Positions 1 through 9,525 of a stretch of DNA of 64,000 nt are shown here, in pieces. The DNA comes from Chloroflexota bacterium (GTDB lineage Bacteria; Chloroflexota; Chloroflexia; Chloroflexales; Herpetosiphonaceae), in contig JAIUOC010000001.1 of the NCBI GenBank assembly GCA_020161265.1, positions 1,054,001 through 1,118,000 of the forward strand, in the 5' to 3' direction. The notes under the pieces were generated by a model that saw only the letters and a program-made list of their open reading frames with translations, was not told the DNA's origin and searched no databases. The translations under genes and the position numbers were made by a program. Each line of letters opens with the position of its first letter. Within the stretch, counting starts at the first letter, position 1.

Positions 1-468
1 CACCATCGACGTAGGATTGGTGCATGGATTCTGGTAAAAACAGGCTTGGTAGATAATTTTTATCGCCAGCGAATTTTCACTGAGCGAAGAATATCACAAT
101 GTTTTTTATCTGTCAAGCGAATATTCGCTAGCAGAAAATTTAGTGTATTTAGATAATCCACAAAGAGTTTAAAGACCGAAACCGCGAAGAGCACGAAGAA
201 CGCGAAGGATGTTTTTTAGCCACGAATTGCCCGAATTGCACGAATGATTACTCTGTTGGGCCATGGGACTAAATGCAAGACCCTAACTGCTGATCCCTGC
301 TCCCGATCCCCGACCCCCAACAACCAATCCCCAACTCTTATGTTCTATGCTCTTTGCTCTATGTTCTTTTCCATGTAACTCAGTTGTAACTGCTTGCTGG
401 TATGATTAAGCTCCTTCCTGCCCCATTGCCCACAATGCCCAACTAGTTTCAATCAAAGGAGATTGCTC
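1..468. other. Intergenic, repeat-rich, no gene seen
   Basis: No convincing coding region. About 170-210 carries a 9-nt-periodic CGAAG repeat (cgcgaagag, cacgaagaa, cgcgaagga). About 290-340 carries a degenerate 'gatccc/gacccc' run and about 340-373 a 'ctatgttctttg' run. All three families recur elsewhere in the window. AAGGAG at 456-461 is the ribosome binding site of the next gene. Confidence 0.6.
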
Positions 469-2103
469 ATGAAACGAGGATGGCTGATCGTTCTGCTCTT
501 ACTTGGTCTTTTGGCAAGTTTTGCGAGTCCGCAGGCGGCTAGTGCTGGCCAATGGGTTACAGGTTCGGTCAATACAAGTGCTGGTTCGCGCAACTACAAG
601 TTATGGGTTCCTACCAATTATTCTGCTACCACTCCCACGGCATTAGTGGTGATGTTGCATGGTTGTACTCAAACGCCCGATGATTTTGCCCGTGGCACTG
701 AAATGAATGCCTTGGCTGATAGTCAGACGTTTCTTGTGCTCTACCCTGAACAACCAACCAGTAGCAATGCCAATCGTTGCTGGCAATGGTGGGATGCCCA
801 ACATCAGGCGCGGGGGGCTGGCGAACCAAGCATCATCGCTGCGATGGTTACTACGGTTCAAGCCAATTACAATGTTGATCCGAGTCGGCGCTATGTTGCA
901 GGGATTTCGGCTGGCGCGGCGATGAGCGTGATCATGGGCGCGACCTATCCCGATATTTTTTCGGCAATTGGCGTGGTTGGTGGCTTGGAATATAAAGCCG
1001 CCACGAGTGTGCTAAACGTTTCGACGGCCATGCAATCGGGCGGCCCCAACCCCGAATCACAAGGTTTAGCAGCCTATCAAGCAATTGGCACACGCGCGAA
1101 TTTGGTACGGGTGATGGTAGTTCATGGCACGGCAGATAGCGTCGTTACGCCGATCAACGGTCAACAAGTTGTGCAGCAATGGCTCACAACCAATGATTAT
1201 CTTGATGATACTCAACGCAATAATTCGGTCGATGCCACAGTTGATCAAACCATTGCTGGCACTGTGCCTAGTGGTCGGAGCTACACGCGCACAATCTACA
1301 ATAATGCCGTCCATCAACCAATTATTGAGCATTGGGCAGTCAACGGAATGGGCCATGCTTGGTCGGGTGGCAGCAGTGCTGGCTCGTACACCGACCCACA
1401 AGGGCCAAAAGCAACCAATGAATTTTGGCGTTTCTTTAGCCAAACCACAATCAGCCCAACTCCAACAGGTACGCCAGCGCCAAGCGTGACCAGCGTTCCA
1501 CCAACGGCAACGCCAATTAATCCAACAGCAACGCCGGTTGGACCCAGCCCTACACCTGGCACAGGCCAAAGTTTGCAGTTTCCATCCTGGGGTTTGGAAG
1601 ATGGACTAGTTGCTCAAACCAGCTTAGGTGGTTATGTATTAATTCCGAGTATGTATGTTGGCGATAGTGGCAGCACCAGCCTACGCGGGATGCTCTCATT
1701 TGATACCTCGGCGATTCCTGATGGAGCGACGATTACCAGCGTAAATTTGACCTTAGCTTATGACCAAAGCGCGATTGGTACGCCTTGGACAGGGCTAGGA
1801 GCCTTGGTTGGTGACCTAAATCGCGGTTGTTTGAGTTTGACCTGTTATCTTGAATTGAGCGACTTTGCTGCAATCACCACCGCCAGCAACGCTATGAGCT
1901 TTCAGCAAACCCCCAACGGCCTCAATGGTACTGCTAGCACAGCAGGATTAAGCGCAATCAACAAACAAGGTCGGACCCAGATTCGGCTACGCTTTGAAAA
2001 TCTGACCAATGGCAATGCTCAAGCCGATTATTTACGAATTGCTGGCGGCGAAGCAATACAGACCAGTAATCGTCCAGTGCTAACCATCACCTATCAACCG
2101 TAA
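469..2103 (+). CDS. Secreted PHB-depolymerase-family esterase with C-terminal DNRLRE-like domain
   Basis: An exported serine esterase of the LpqC/polyhydroxybutyrate-depolymerase type, expected to hydrolyse polyester or carbohydrate ester bonds outside the cell. An N-terminal signal peptide (hydrophobic core about residues 6-17, AXA site near 24-26) precedes an alpha/beta-hydrolase domain with an oxyanion HGCTQ at about 64-68, nucleophile motif GISAG (Ser about 147), a D in GTADS and a His in GMGHAW. A Thr/Pro linker (about 322-366) then leads to a beta-rich tail resembling the DNRLRE/CBM96-type domain found on secreted adhesins. The ATG at 469 is chosen over the in-frame TTG at 463 because AAGGAG lies 7 nt before it. 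The family call is firm; the substrate is unknown. Confidence 0.85.
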   Translation: MKRGWLIVLLLLGLLASFASPQAASAGQWVTGSVNTSAGSRNYKLWVPTNYSATTPTALVVMLHGCTQTPDDFARGTEMNALADSQTFLVLYPEQPTSSNANRCWQWWDAQHQARGAGEPSIIAAMVTTVQANYNVDPSRRYVAGISAGAAMSVIMGATYPDIFSAIGVVGGLEYKAATSVLNVSTAMQSGGPNPESQGLAAYQAIGTRANLVRVMVVHGTADSVVTPINGQQVVQQWLTTNDYLDDTQRNNSVDATVDQTIAGTVPSGRSYTRTIYNNAVHQPIIEHWAVNGMGHAWSGGSSAGSYTDPQGPKATNEFWRFFSQTTISPTPTGTPAPSVTSVPPTATPINPTATPVGPSPTPGTGQSLQFPSWGLEDGLVAQTSLGGYVLIPSMYVGDSGSTSLRGMLSFDTSAIPDGATITSVNLTLAYDQSAIGTPWTGLGALVGDLNRGCLSLTCYLELSDFAAITTASNAMSFQQTPNGLNGTASTAGLSAINKQGRTQIRLRFENLTNGNAQADYLRIAGGEAIQTSNRPVLTITYQP

Positions 2104-2120
2104 TCAATATTGAAAACACA

Positions 2121-2152
2121 AAGCCCCTCGCAACAGCAAACACGAGGGGCTT
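2121..2152. terminator. Hairpin between convergent genes
   Basis: Ten perfect pairs (2121-2130 with 2143-2152, sequence AAGCCCCTCG) around a 12-nt loop. It sits between the esterase and the convergent regulator gene and probably terminates both; the following T tract is weak on both strands. Confidence 0.6.
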
Positions 2153-2159
2153 GCTAAAT

Positions 2160-3017
2160 CTAGTCTGAGTTGGGTTTTGTGCCAAGCGCATCAACATAGG
2201 CATGAATTCGTGGATAGGTGTAGGTATCTGATTCGCTAATATAAATCGTGCGCAAGCCATACACCAAGTTATCGGTTTGGCTTTGGCTCAGCATATCGTG
2301 GGCTTTGGTAGTTGGGTCGATGCTCTGCCAAATTGTGACAAAATCGGGGAGTTGCCTCAAACTAGCAACTTTGGCTTGATACCATGGTTCAAACAGACAT
2401 GCGCGATTGGCTTGCTGAAAGCTATAGATATAGCTGCGAGCGACCCGTTCCCATTGTAAACCACCTTTATTTAGAAGCCTGCGAGCTGAGTAATTGACTG
2501 GATCGAACATTAAATGCAAGATATTGCGATGGGCATGCGGAATTGAATCAAAACTAATGCCCAAAAATTGCTGAAATACAGGCTCCATTAATTGGTTAAT
2601 TGCTAAAACATCCCAAACTTGATTAACTAAAAAGGCTGGATACAGCAAAATATCCAGCAAGCTTTGATATTGCGCTAGTTGGGAAGTTAGGGCAGCGCCA
2701 CTTAGAATATCAGGATCTTCAGCATAACCTGCACTACGCAACAGATGATTACGCTCATGAATTGGACACTCCAAGATACTTGCAATCCCCCGCACGACAT
2801 GCTCGGCTACTTGATTTTTGGCCCGTTGCTCCAATAGACGTTTATAGGTTGGGTATTCGGCCCAAATCGCCTGTTGACTAAATGGATTGACCTGTTTTTT
2901 TTGCTTGGTATGCCAAAGTTGATCTTCGAAGCGGCGTTTGCGTTGAATGCGGATACTTTCGGCAGCCTCAATAAAACTTGCATTAATTTGGCTGGCCCGA
3001 TCTTTGGTATTTGCCAT
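2160..3017 (-). CDS. MmyB-like transcription regulator
   Basis: A 285-residue protein whose C-terminal two thirds match the MmyB-type ligand-binding domain usually attached to an XRE helix-turn-helix. Signs are the 'NHLLRSAGYAED' lead-in, the 'PAFLVNQVWDVLAIN' strand, and the 'RNILHLMFDP' and 'GLQWERVARSYI' segments. The N-terminal region (about 30-95) is where the HTH should be but looks divergent and rich in basic and Gln residues. Start chosen at the ATG giving MANTKD, with AAGGAT about 9 nt upstream; a longer frame exists to 3101 but has no ribosome site. Family members bind a fatty-acid-like ligand; the target here is unknown. Confidence 0.7.
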   Translation of the reverse strand: MANTKDRASQINASFIEAAESIRIQRKRRFEDQLWHTKQKKQVNPFSQQAIWAEYPTYKRLLEQRAKNQVAEHVVRGIASILECPIHERNHLLRSAGYAEDPDILSGAALTSQLAQYQSLLDILLYPAFLVNQVWDVLAINQLMEPVFQQFLGISFDSIPHAHRNILHLMFDPVNYSARRLLNKGGLQWERVARSYIYSFQQANRACLFEPWYQAKVASLRQLPDFVTIWQSIDPTTKAHDMLSQSQTDNLVYGLRTIYISESDTYTYPRIHAYVDALGTKPNSD

Positions 3018-3383
3018 AGAACAAGATCCTTTTTCAAGGATAAAATAACTTTTTTGATGGTAGCAAGACCTTGAATCAATGTCAAGCTTGCTATGAATCA
3101 AGGCAATACAACCCTAGACAAGTATCTAGCCGGATAGCGCCAATGCTTGTATTCTACTGCTCAGAAGGTAGCCATATGCATTAGTTTGTGGGAGAGTCGG
3201 GAACATATAAACAGGGCTGGTATATGGGGTATACCAACCCTGTTTGTATTTAAGAATGGTTTTTATGATCCTCAAAGGACACGAAGGAGAAACGAAACCA
3301 CGAAGATCACGAAGATCACGAAGAGCCGTTTTTAGCCACGAATTCCACAAATCCCACGAACGGTCTCATCCTTCATCCTTATT
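3018..3383. other. Intergenic with long hairpin and CGAAG repeat
   Basis: 3209-3245 forms a 16-position stem with a single mismatch (AAACAGGG.TGGTATA paired with its complement) around a TGGGG loop. It may serve as the msrA terminator on the minus strand, but the T tract is weak. About 3279-3330 holds CGAAG-periodic repeats (accacgaagatcacgaag). No gene seen. Confidence 0.55.
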
Positions 3384-3926
3384 CTACGATTTCCGCTGTT
3401 TGCTAAATTCTTTGCGAAATTTCTGCACCTTGGGCGAGACGACCGCCATACAATAGGGTTGGAAGGGATTATGGGCAAAATATTCTTGATGATAATCTTC
3501 GGCTTCGTAGTAGTTGTTAATTGGTGTCACTTCGGTCACAATCGGGTCGGGCCATTGACCGCTAGCATTTAATGCGGCAATCGTTTGCTCAGCCACAGCT
3601 TTTTGCTCAGCATCGTGATAAAAGATCGCCGAGCGATATTGTGGCCCAACATCGTAGCCTTGCCGATTCAGCGTGGTTGGATCATGGATGGTGAAAAAGA
3701 CATCCAAAATTTGGCTGAAATTGATCACGCTAGGATCATAGGTTAAACGCACAACTTCAGCATGACCAGTTTTTTTGCCGCAAATTTCTTCATAACTTGG
3801 GTTGGCAACATGGCCACCAGCATAGCCCGATTCAACCCTGATGATTCCTTGTAGATCATCAAAGACCGCTTCTAAGCACCAAAAACAGCCACCGCCGAGG
3901 GTCGCCAACGCATATTGTTGAGTCAT
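3384..3926 (-). CDS. msrA: Peptide methionine-S-sulfoxide reductase
   Basis: Reduces methionine-S-sulfoxide in proteins in the cytoplasm. The catalytic GCFWC motif is at about residues 13-17, with the family blocks GYAGGHVANPSYEEIC, GHAEVV and YRSAIF following. The length of 180 residues is typical for a stand-alone MsrA, and no MsrB domain is fused. AAGGAT lies about 10 nt upstream of the ATG. No operon partner is evident. Confidence 0.95.
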   Translation of the reverse strand: MTQQYALATLGGGCFWCLEAVFDDLQGIIRVESGYAGGHVANPSYEEICGKKTGHAEVVRLTYDPSVINFSQILDVFFTIHDPTTLNRQGYDVGPQYRSAIFYHDAEQKAVAEQTIAALNASGQWPDPIVTEVTPINNYYEAEDYHQEYFAHNPFQPYCMAVVSPKVQKFRKEFSKQRKS

Positions 3927-4072
3927 TCAGTTAACTATCCTTGATTGCTATCGTTGCTAGCTAGAGAGCTAAGCAAATTAAAATTGACCATTAGAATGGG
4001 CTAAATCGCCCGTTGAACTCATCCGTTATTAAGTATACTCCAAATCTTGACTAAATTACGATAGAATAATTC

Positions 4073-4101
4073 TTGACTTTGTTTATCAAGTATGTTATAT
4101 T
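4073..4101 (+). promoter_or_regulatory. Sigma70-type promoter of the sulfate-assimilation operon
   Basis: TTGACT (4073-4078), a 17-nt spacer, then TATATT (4096-4101). Transcription should begin near 4108, just before the SAM riboswitch. Confidence 0.7.
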
Positions 4102-4132
4102 CCTCACAGCTTAAAAAACTAAACCCGTTGCA

Positions 4133-4241
4133 CTCATCCAGAGGGGCGGAGGGATCGGCCCGACGAAGCCCCAGCAACCATCCTTAACCTGATCAGTTAA
4201 GTTTAAGGTGCTAATTCCGACAGTGATGTCTGACAGATGAG
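4133..4241 (+). promoter_or_regulatory. SAM-I (S-box) riboswitch aptamer
   Basis: The P1 strands CTCATC (4133-4138) and GATGAG (4236-4241) pair. Between them are the SAM-I signatures: GAGGGGCGGAGGGA, CCCGACGAAGCCCCAGCAACC-like core (read in parts), and AAGGTGCTAATTCCGACAG. It senses S-adenosylmethionine and in this family turns expression off when SAM is abundant, which fits control of cysteine/methionine sulfur supply. Confidence 0.93.
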
Positions 4242-4276
4242 CAGTAGCCCGTGACAGTCATGCCACGATCTCTACT

Positions 4277-4311
4277 CCTCGTCTGCCCAATATACAGATG
4301 AGGTTTTTTTT
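4277..4311 (+). terminator. Riboswitch-controlled terminator that also covers the cysH ribosome site
   Basis: Stem 4277-4285 pairs with 4295-4303 (one G-U pair), followed by eight T residues (4304-4311) that directly abut the cysH ATG at 4312. The 3' arm contains GATGAGG, the only Shine-Dalgarno-like sequence for cysH. When the hairpin forms, both transcription and ribosome access should be blocked. Confidence 0.85.
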
Positions 4312-5016
4312 ATGGTCATGCACGCAACCCTGCCAAGCCGCGAGGCTCTGACAGCACTCGATACTCAATTAACGAGCCAAACTCCTCAAGCAATTGTGCG
4401 TTGGGCTATCGATCACTATTTTCCCAATCTAGCCCTGACGTGTTCGTTTGGCGGTTCATCTGGCATGGTGTTGCTCGATATTGCGCTCAAAATTGAGCCA
4501 AATTTGCCAGTGCTGGTGCTCGACACAGGCCTGCTGTTCAGCGAAACCTACGCCTTGGTTGAGCAAATCGAAAAGCATTATGGCATTACGGTGCAATATT
4601 CGCGCCCACGCCAAACCGTGGCCGAACAAGCCGCTACCCACGGCCCCGAACTTTGGGGCACGAACCCCGATTTATGCTGCAAACTACGCAAGGTCGAGCC
4701 GCTCAAAGATGTGCTGGCTCCCTACGATGCTTGGTTAACCGCGCTGCGTCGCGACCAAAGCAGCACACGGGCAAATACTCCAGTGGTTTCTTGGAATGAA
4801 AAACATCAACTGGTTAAAATTTGCCCCTTAGCCTTGTGGACGGAGCGCGATATTTGGCGCTACATCCATGCCAATGGTGTGCCCTATAACCCATTACTCG
4901 ATCAAGGCTACACCAGCCTCGGATGTCACACTTGTACAAGCCACCCTGTGAACGGTGACCCACGCAGCGGACGCTGGGCTGGCTTTAACAAAACCGAGTG
5001 TGGACTCCATATCTAA
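4312..5016 (+). CDS. cysH: Assimilatory APS/PAPS reductase
   Basis: Reduces adenylyl-sulfate (APS) or PAPS to sulfite using thioredoxin. The nucleotide-binding loop SFGGSSG is near residue 45. Cys pairs at about 122-123 (CCKLRK) and 205/208 (CHTC) are the four ligands of the [4Fe-4S] cluster that marks the APS-using type, and the catalytic Cys is in the C-terminal ECGLHI (about 230). The APS preference is therefore inferred from the cluster Cys. First gene of an operon with sat, cysC and a siroheme reductase; controlled by the SAM-I riboswitch directly upstream. ATG 4312 sits 8 nt after GAGG; an in-frame ATG at 4318 is less well spaced. Confidence 0.93.
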   Translation: MVMHATLPSREALTALDTQLTSQTPQAIVRWAIDHYFPNLALTCSFGGSSGMVLLDIALKIEPNLPVLVLDTGLLFSETYALVEQIEKHYGITVQYSRPRQTVAEQAATHGPELWGTNPDLCCKLRKVEPLKDVLAPYDAWLTALRRDQSSTRANTPVVSWNEKHQLVKICPLALWTERDIWRYIHANGVPYNPLLDQGYTSLGCHTCTSHPVNGDPRSGRWAGFNKTECGLHI

Positions 5017-5114
5017 AATTCCATTTGTTCGTTATGTTATGTGTAATCAATGTTGATTAGCATAAAGGTGCCACTTTATGCTAGCTGCTATTCTATGTTC
5101 GAGGGTGTGCTTCA

Positions 5115-6266
5115 ATGGCTGTTTCATCATTAATCTTGCCTCACGGCGGTACGTTGGTCAATCGGATTCCTAGCGGTCTTTTACGCGAAAATTTGTTGCA
5201 ATCGGCCCAAGATTTGCCACGAATTGTGCTCGATGAGCCGCATCGCGCCGATCTCTTGATGATTGGCATTGGTTCGTATAGCCCCTTAACTGGTTTCTTG
5301 AATCGCCACGATTATAAGGCGGTCGTCGAAACCATGCACCTCAAAAATGGCTTGCCATGGTCGATTCCGATTACCTTGCCAATTACCGAAGATCAAGCCT
5401 ACGATTTGGTGCTTGATCAGCCTGTTGCATTAACTGATGAACAAGGCACGATTTTGGCGGTGCTCGAAGTCGAAGATATTTTCCCAGTTGATGTTGAACA
5501 CGAAGCACAACACGTGTATCGCACAACCGATGGCGCTCACCCAGGTGTTGCCCGTTTGTATGCCGCGCCACGCTGGCGAGTTGGCGGGGCGATTTGGTTA
5601 TTGCAAGTTGAGCAAGGGGCATTCCCACACTTGCCACGCACCCCTCAAGAAGTACGTCAATCGATCAGCGATGCCGGCTGGCGCACGGTTGTGGGCTTCC
5701 AAACTCGCAACCCAGTCCACCGCGCTCACGAATATATTCAAAAATGTGCCTTAGAAGTGGTCGATGGGTTGTTATTACACCCCTTAGTTGGCACAACCAA
5801 AAGCGATGATGTGCCAGCGCCAGCTCGCGTGCGTTCCTACGAGCGCTTGCTGCGTGAATACTACCCCGCCAATCGGGTATTGCTGGGCGTTTTCCCTGCG
5901 CCAATGCGCTATGCTGGCCCACGCGAAGCGATCTTTCACGCCTTGAATCGCAAAAACTATGGCTGCACCCACTTCATTGTTGGCCGCGACCACGCTGGGG
6001 TTGGCAGTTACTACGGCACCTATGATGCCCAATATATTTTCAACGAATTTGATCCAGCAGCTTTGGGTATTACGCCGTTGTTCTTTGAACATACCTTCTA
6101 CTGCCAACGTTGTGGCGCGATGGCCTCGGCCAAAACCTGCCCACACTCCCACGAACACCACGTTATTTTGAGTGGCACTGCCGTGCGGGCGCTCTTGTCA
6201 CGCGGCGAATTACCACCACCTGAATTCAGCCGCCGTGAAGTTATCGAAGAGTTGATCGCTGCGTGA
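5115..6266 (+). CDS. sat: Sulfate adenylyltransferase (ATP sulfurylase)
   Basis: Makes APS and pyrophosphate from ATP and sulfate, the first step of sulfate assimilation. Monofunctional form of 383 residues. The active-site blocks [10 protein letters not shown] (about 195) and GRDHAGVG (about 290) are intact, and the late CQRCG and CPH segment fits the zinc-binding site of some prokaryotic Sat proteins. GAGGG lies 7-8 nt before the ATG. The 98-nt gap after cysH contains a 10-bp hairpin (5058-5083) without a T tract. Confidence 0.95.
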   Translation: MAVSSLILPHGGTLVNRIPSGLLRENLLQSAQDLPRIVLDEPHRADLLMIGIGSYSPLTGFLNRHDYKAVVETMHLKNGLPWSIPITLPITEDQAYDLVLDQPVALTDEQGTILAVLEVEDIFPVDVEHEAQHVYRTTDGAHPGVARLYAAPRWRVGGAIWLLQVEQGAFPHLPRTPQEVRQSISDAGWRTVVGFQTRNPVHRAHEYIQKCALEVVDGLLLHPLVGTTKSDDVPAPARVRSYERLLREYYPANRVLLGVFPAPMRYAGPREAIFHALNRKNYGCTHFIVGRDHAGVGSYYGTYDAQYIFNEFDPAALGITPLFFEHTFYCQRCGAMASAKTCPHSHEHHVILSGTAVRALLSRGELPPPEFSRREVIEELIAA

Positions 6267-6336
6267 ATTGAGTTAAAGAACAGAGAGCATAGAACATAGA
6301 ACATCTGGTCCTGTGCTCTTACAACAAGGATTTTCT

Positions 6337-6891
6337 ATGAGTCAGGGATATATTATCTGGTTTACTGGTTTATCAGGCGCAGGCAAATCAACAATAGCGG
6401 CGGCTTTGGCTGAAGTGCTGCGCGAACGCGAGCAACGGGTTGAGGTGCTTGATGGCGATGTGGTACGCACCCATTTGAGCAAAGGTTTGGGCTTCTCGAA
6501 GGAAGATCGCGATACCAACGTGCGGCGCATCGGCTGGGTTTGTGATTTGGTTTCGCGCCATGGCGGAGTGGCAATTGCCGCCGCTATCTCGCCTTATCGC
6601 CAAACCCGCGAGGAAATTCGCGCCAGCACCGCTCGTTTTGTCGAAGTCTATATCGATTGCCCGTTGGAAGTTTGTATCGACCGCGATGTCAAGGGCTTAT
6701 ACGCCAAGGCCTTAGCTGGCGAGATCCCTCATTTCACTGGGGTTTCTGACCCATATGAACCACCGACCAATCCTGAGGTGGTGATTCCAAGCCACGCCGA
6801 ATCGCTCGATGCTAGCGTTGCCCGCATTGTCAACACATTGGAAGAACTCGGCTATCTACCGACGGTTGCCGCCGTCGAGGAGGGCGCATGA
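6337..6891 (+). CDS. cysC: Adenylyl-sulfate kinase
   Basis: Phosphorylates APS to PAPS. The P-loop GLSGAGKS is at about residues 10-17, followed by the family blocks [17 protein letters not shown] and the SPY(R) element. The ATG at 6337 is chosen over a GTG at 6313 because CAAGGA ends 6 nt upstream. Its stop overlaps the start of the next gene (ATGA), so the two are translationally coupled. A PAPS-forming kinase beside a reductase of the APS type suggests PAPS may also serve sulfation. Confidence 0.94.
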   Translation: MSQGYIIWFTGLSGAGKSTIAAALAEVLREREQRVEVLDGDVVRTHLSKGLGFSKEDRDTNVRRIGWVCDLVSRHGGVAIAAAISPYRQTREEIRASTARFVEVYIDCPLEVCIDRDVKGLYAKALAGEIPHFTGVSDPYEPPTNPEVVIPSHAESLDASVARIVNTLEELGYLPTVAAVEEGA

Positions 6892-8549
6892 CTGCTACAA
6901 CCCCAAAACTAAACCCCGTTGAACTGCAAAAGCTTGAAAAAGATGGCTTGGCAGTGCTTGAAGATATTTATCGCTACGCCCAAAGTGGCGATATCAACGA
7001 AGTTACCGAAAGTGATATGAACCGTTTCAAATGGTATGGTTTATATCACGATAAGCCCAAAGATGGCTTTTTCATGTTGCGGGTGCGCTTGCCTGGCGGG
7101 ATCATGACTGCTGATCAAGCTGATGCGATTGTGCACTTGGCTGAAACCGTCGCCCCTGGTCGGGTTGAAATTACCACTCGCCAAACCTTCCAATTGCATA
7201 CAATTGCTTTGCGCGATATTCCAACCGTATTTGAAACCTTGGAACGCGTTGGGCTTTCGTCGATTGAGGCTTGTGGTGATGTGCCGCGCAACGTCGTAAG
7301 TAGCCCAGTTGCGGGGATTGCCGCCGACGAATGGATCGATCCACGGCCATTCTTCAAGGCGCTCGATGAGCACTTTGCTTATAACGCCGATTACTCGAAC
7401 TTGCCACGCAAGTATAAAGTTTCGGTCGCTGGCGGCGGGCTTGATGCGACTCAAGCACCAATCAACGACCTTTCGTTCACGCCTGGGCGCAAGGAAATTG
7501 ATGGTGAGGTTGTGCTAGGCTACAACGTTTGGGTTGGGGGCGGGCTTTCGCACGAGCCACATCTAGCTCAAAACATTGATGTGTTTGTGCCAGCCGATCT
7601 CGATGCAGTGGTTGAAATTGCTCGCGCCATCACCTTGGTCTATCGCGATTTTGGCTACCGCGAAAAGCGCAACCATGCACGACTAAAATATCTGATCGCC
7701 GATTGGGGTGCAGAGCGCTTCCGCGAAGAAGTTGTGAACTACCTTGGGCATCCCTTGGAACGAGCGGCAACCGATGTGCCACCAGCAGTTTATAGTGGCG
7801 ATGTCGTTGGGGTCTTTCGCCAAAAGCAGCCAAATCTCTACTGGGTTGGCTTGCTTGTACCAACTGGGCGCATCACGCCAGCCCAAATTCGCGAAGCAGC
7901 TCGCTTATCGCGTGAATATGGTCAAAGCGAAATTCGCCTAACCCACAGCCAAAACTTGCTGTTGCCCTACATTCCTGAAGCGCGTTTGGATGGCTTGTTG
8001 GCCGAACCGTTGTTGCAAGAATTGCAGCCAAATGGCCCACGCATCCAACGCACGGTCGTTGCTTGCACTGGGTTGCCCTACTGCAACTTCGCCACAATCG
8101 AAACCAAAGAAGCTGCTTGGCAATTGGCTGGAGCATTGGATCAAAAAGTTGAGCTTGATGTGCCGTTGCGCATCCATCTTTCAGCTTGCCCCCACTCGTG
8201 CAGCCAGCATAGCATCGCCGATATTGGCTTGCAGGGCGGCGTGATTCGCAACCCTGATGGCAGCAAAAACAAATTGCCAGCCACCGATATTTTGTTGGGC
8301 GGAGCTTTGGGCGACGATGCAGCAATTGGCCGACGGGTAGCAACCAAAGTGCCATGGTCTGAATTAGCCGATCGTTTAGGCAACTTGGTCACCACCTACC
8401 AAGCCCAACGCACCAGCCCTGAGGATCAGTTCCGCCATTGGGCCAAGCGCCAAACCGACGACCAACTGCGGGTTTATCTTGGCTTTGGCGAGCCAGAAAC
8501 CGAAGAAGGCGTGTGGACAGAAGAAGGCTCGTGGAATAAAGGCCGCTAG
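6888..8549 (+). CDS. Ferredoxin-type sulfite/nitrite reductase
   Basis: Siroheme and [4Fe-4S] enzyme of the NirA/Sir family, reducing sulfite to sulfide (or nitrite to ammonia) by six electrons. Two ferrite-like half domains are visible. The cluster/siroheme Cys are in CTGLPYC (about 393-399) and SACPHSC (about 432-438), and substrate Arg/Lys residues lie in the [12 protein letters not shown] block. Family members cannot be split into sulfite and nitrite users by eye; position after cysH, sat and cysC and before siroheme genes argues for sulfite. Start overlaps cysC by 4 nt. Confidence 0.88.
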   Translation: MTATTPKLNPVELQKLEKDGLAVLEDIYRYAQSGDINEVTESDMNRFKWYGLYHDKPKDGFFMLRVRLPGGIMTADQADAIVHLAETVAPGRVEITTRQTFQLHTIALRDIPTVFETLERVGLSSIEACGDVPRNVVSSPVAGIAADEWIDPRPFFKALDEHFAYNADYSNLPRKYKVSVAGGGLDATQAPINDLSFTPGRKEIDGEVVLGYNVWVGGGLSHEPHLAQNIDVFVPADLDAVVEIARAITLVYRDFGYREKRNHARLKYLIADWGAERFREEVVNYLGHPLERAATDVPPAVYSGDVVGVFRQKQPNLYWVGLLVPTGRITPAQIREAARLSREYGQSEIRLTHSQNLLLPYIPEARLDGLLAEPLLQELQPNGPRIQRTVVACTGLPYCNFATIETKEAAWQLAGALDQKVELDVPLRIHLSACPHSCSQHSIADIGLQGGVIRNPDGSKNKLPATDILLGGALGDDAAIGRRVATKVPWSELADRLGNLVTTYQAQRTSPEDQFRHWAKRQTDDQLRVYLGFGEPETEEGVWTEEGSWNKGR

Positions 8550-8554
8550 CAGAT

Positions 8555-8764
8555 TCCCTCACCTTTCAAGGGTAGGTTTTCGCTGCGAACCATGGATACG
8601 CTGGTTCATCGGTGGATGCTTACCTGCCCCTGATTGAACTTTAGGGGGTGCAGGGGGATTAAAGCCCCCTGCGTCTCCCGCCTTGAGGCGGGACGGAAGG
8701 GTGGTGATTAACCAATTCTTGGTTAAAAGATCTACCTTTGAAAGCTCTATACCAGGGGTGAGGG
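8555..8764. repeat. MITE-like element with imperfect terminal inverted repeats
   Basis: The left end (ccctcacctttcaagggtag, from 8555) and right end (about 8725-8764, ctacctttgaaag...ggggtgaggg) are imperfect inverted copies. Inside are two strong hairpins: CAGGGGG/CCCCCTG near 8650-8672 and CCCGCCT/AGGCGGG near 8677-8692. The inner 72 bp recurs inverted at 36315-36386. No coding capacity; it fills most of the gap between the reductase and sirC. Confidence 0.5.
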
Positions 8765-8928
8765 TTTGCATGATGGCGCAAATTCGATAGAAATCGGCTG
8801 ATGTATCGCTACGCAAAAACAGAATTGTTGATTATACTGGGCCTGCCCACATGATTTGCAATGTTGCTTTTGCCCAACCACTGCTGTTTGGCGCTAACCG
8901 TTTAGTTGGCGACTAAAGGCTGATCGTT

Positions 8929-9525
8929 ATGTACCCAATAGTCTTGACCAATTTAGCCCAACAGCGTTGTGTGGTCGTTGGTGGCGGTGCGGTTGCCGAG
9001 CGCAAAGTTGCTGGATTAATCGCTGGTGGCGCAAATCCAATTGTGATCAGCCCTCAACTAACGCCACAACTGCAACACTGGCAAGCTAGCAACCAAATTC
9101 AGCATCTTGCCCGTGAATATCAATTTGGTGATTGTGAAGCCGCGTTTTTGGTTGTTGCCGCAACCAATCAACGCTTGGTCAATCAGCAAATTGCCCACGA
9201 ATGCCACAACCGCCCAATCCTCCTCAATATCGCCGATGCTGCTGAAGAGGGGAATTTCATCACAACCGCCAACCATCGTCAAGGCTCGTTGTTGTTTACG
9301 ATTAGTAGCAGCGGGGCTAGCCCAGCCTTAAGTCGCTATCTACGCCAACAACTCAGCACTTATTTTGATCAACGGTATGCCACGCTGGCTCAGCTTGTCG
9401 CAACTCAACGCACTGAACTTGCAGCGCTAACCACGGCAGAACGTGAGCAATATTTTGATCAATTGCTGATTGAATTAGCCCAACAGCCGACGACGCTCAA
9501 TCACTTGCCAACGGAGGATCTATGA
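8929..9525 (+). CDS. sirC: Precorrin-2 dehydrogenase / sirohydrochlorin ferrochelatase
   Basis: Oxidises precorrin-2 to sirohydrochlorin with NAD and, in Met8/CysG-like members, inserts iron to give siroheme, the cofactor of the upstream reductase. The N-terminal Rossmann motif VVGGGAVAERK (about 17-27), the VVAATN block and the SSSGASPALSRYLRQQL segment are typical. At 198 residues it matches the CysG N-terminal module without the methylase part, which is the next gene. Stop overlaps cobA (ATGA). Confidence 0.9.
   Translation: MYPIVLTNLAQQRCVVVGGGAVAERKVAGLIAGGANPIVISPQLTPQLQHWQASNQIQHLAREYQFGDCEAAFLVVAATNQRLVNQQIAHECHNRPILLNIADAAEEGNFITTANHRQGSLLFTISSSGASPALSRYLRQQLSTYFDQRYATLAQLVATQRTELAALTTAEREQYFDQLLIELAQQPTTLNHLPTEDL

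Noticed and set aside
1066-1569. Minus-strand 167-residue ORF inside the esterase gene
   Set aside because: Low-complexity Cys/Trp/Arg composition with no ribosome site; a shadow of the Pro/Thr linker coding strand.
5058-5083. Terminator between cysH and sat
   Set aside because: A 10-bp hairpin is present but has no T tract, and sat has no clear promoter of its own; it more likely affects mRNA processing or is neutral.
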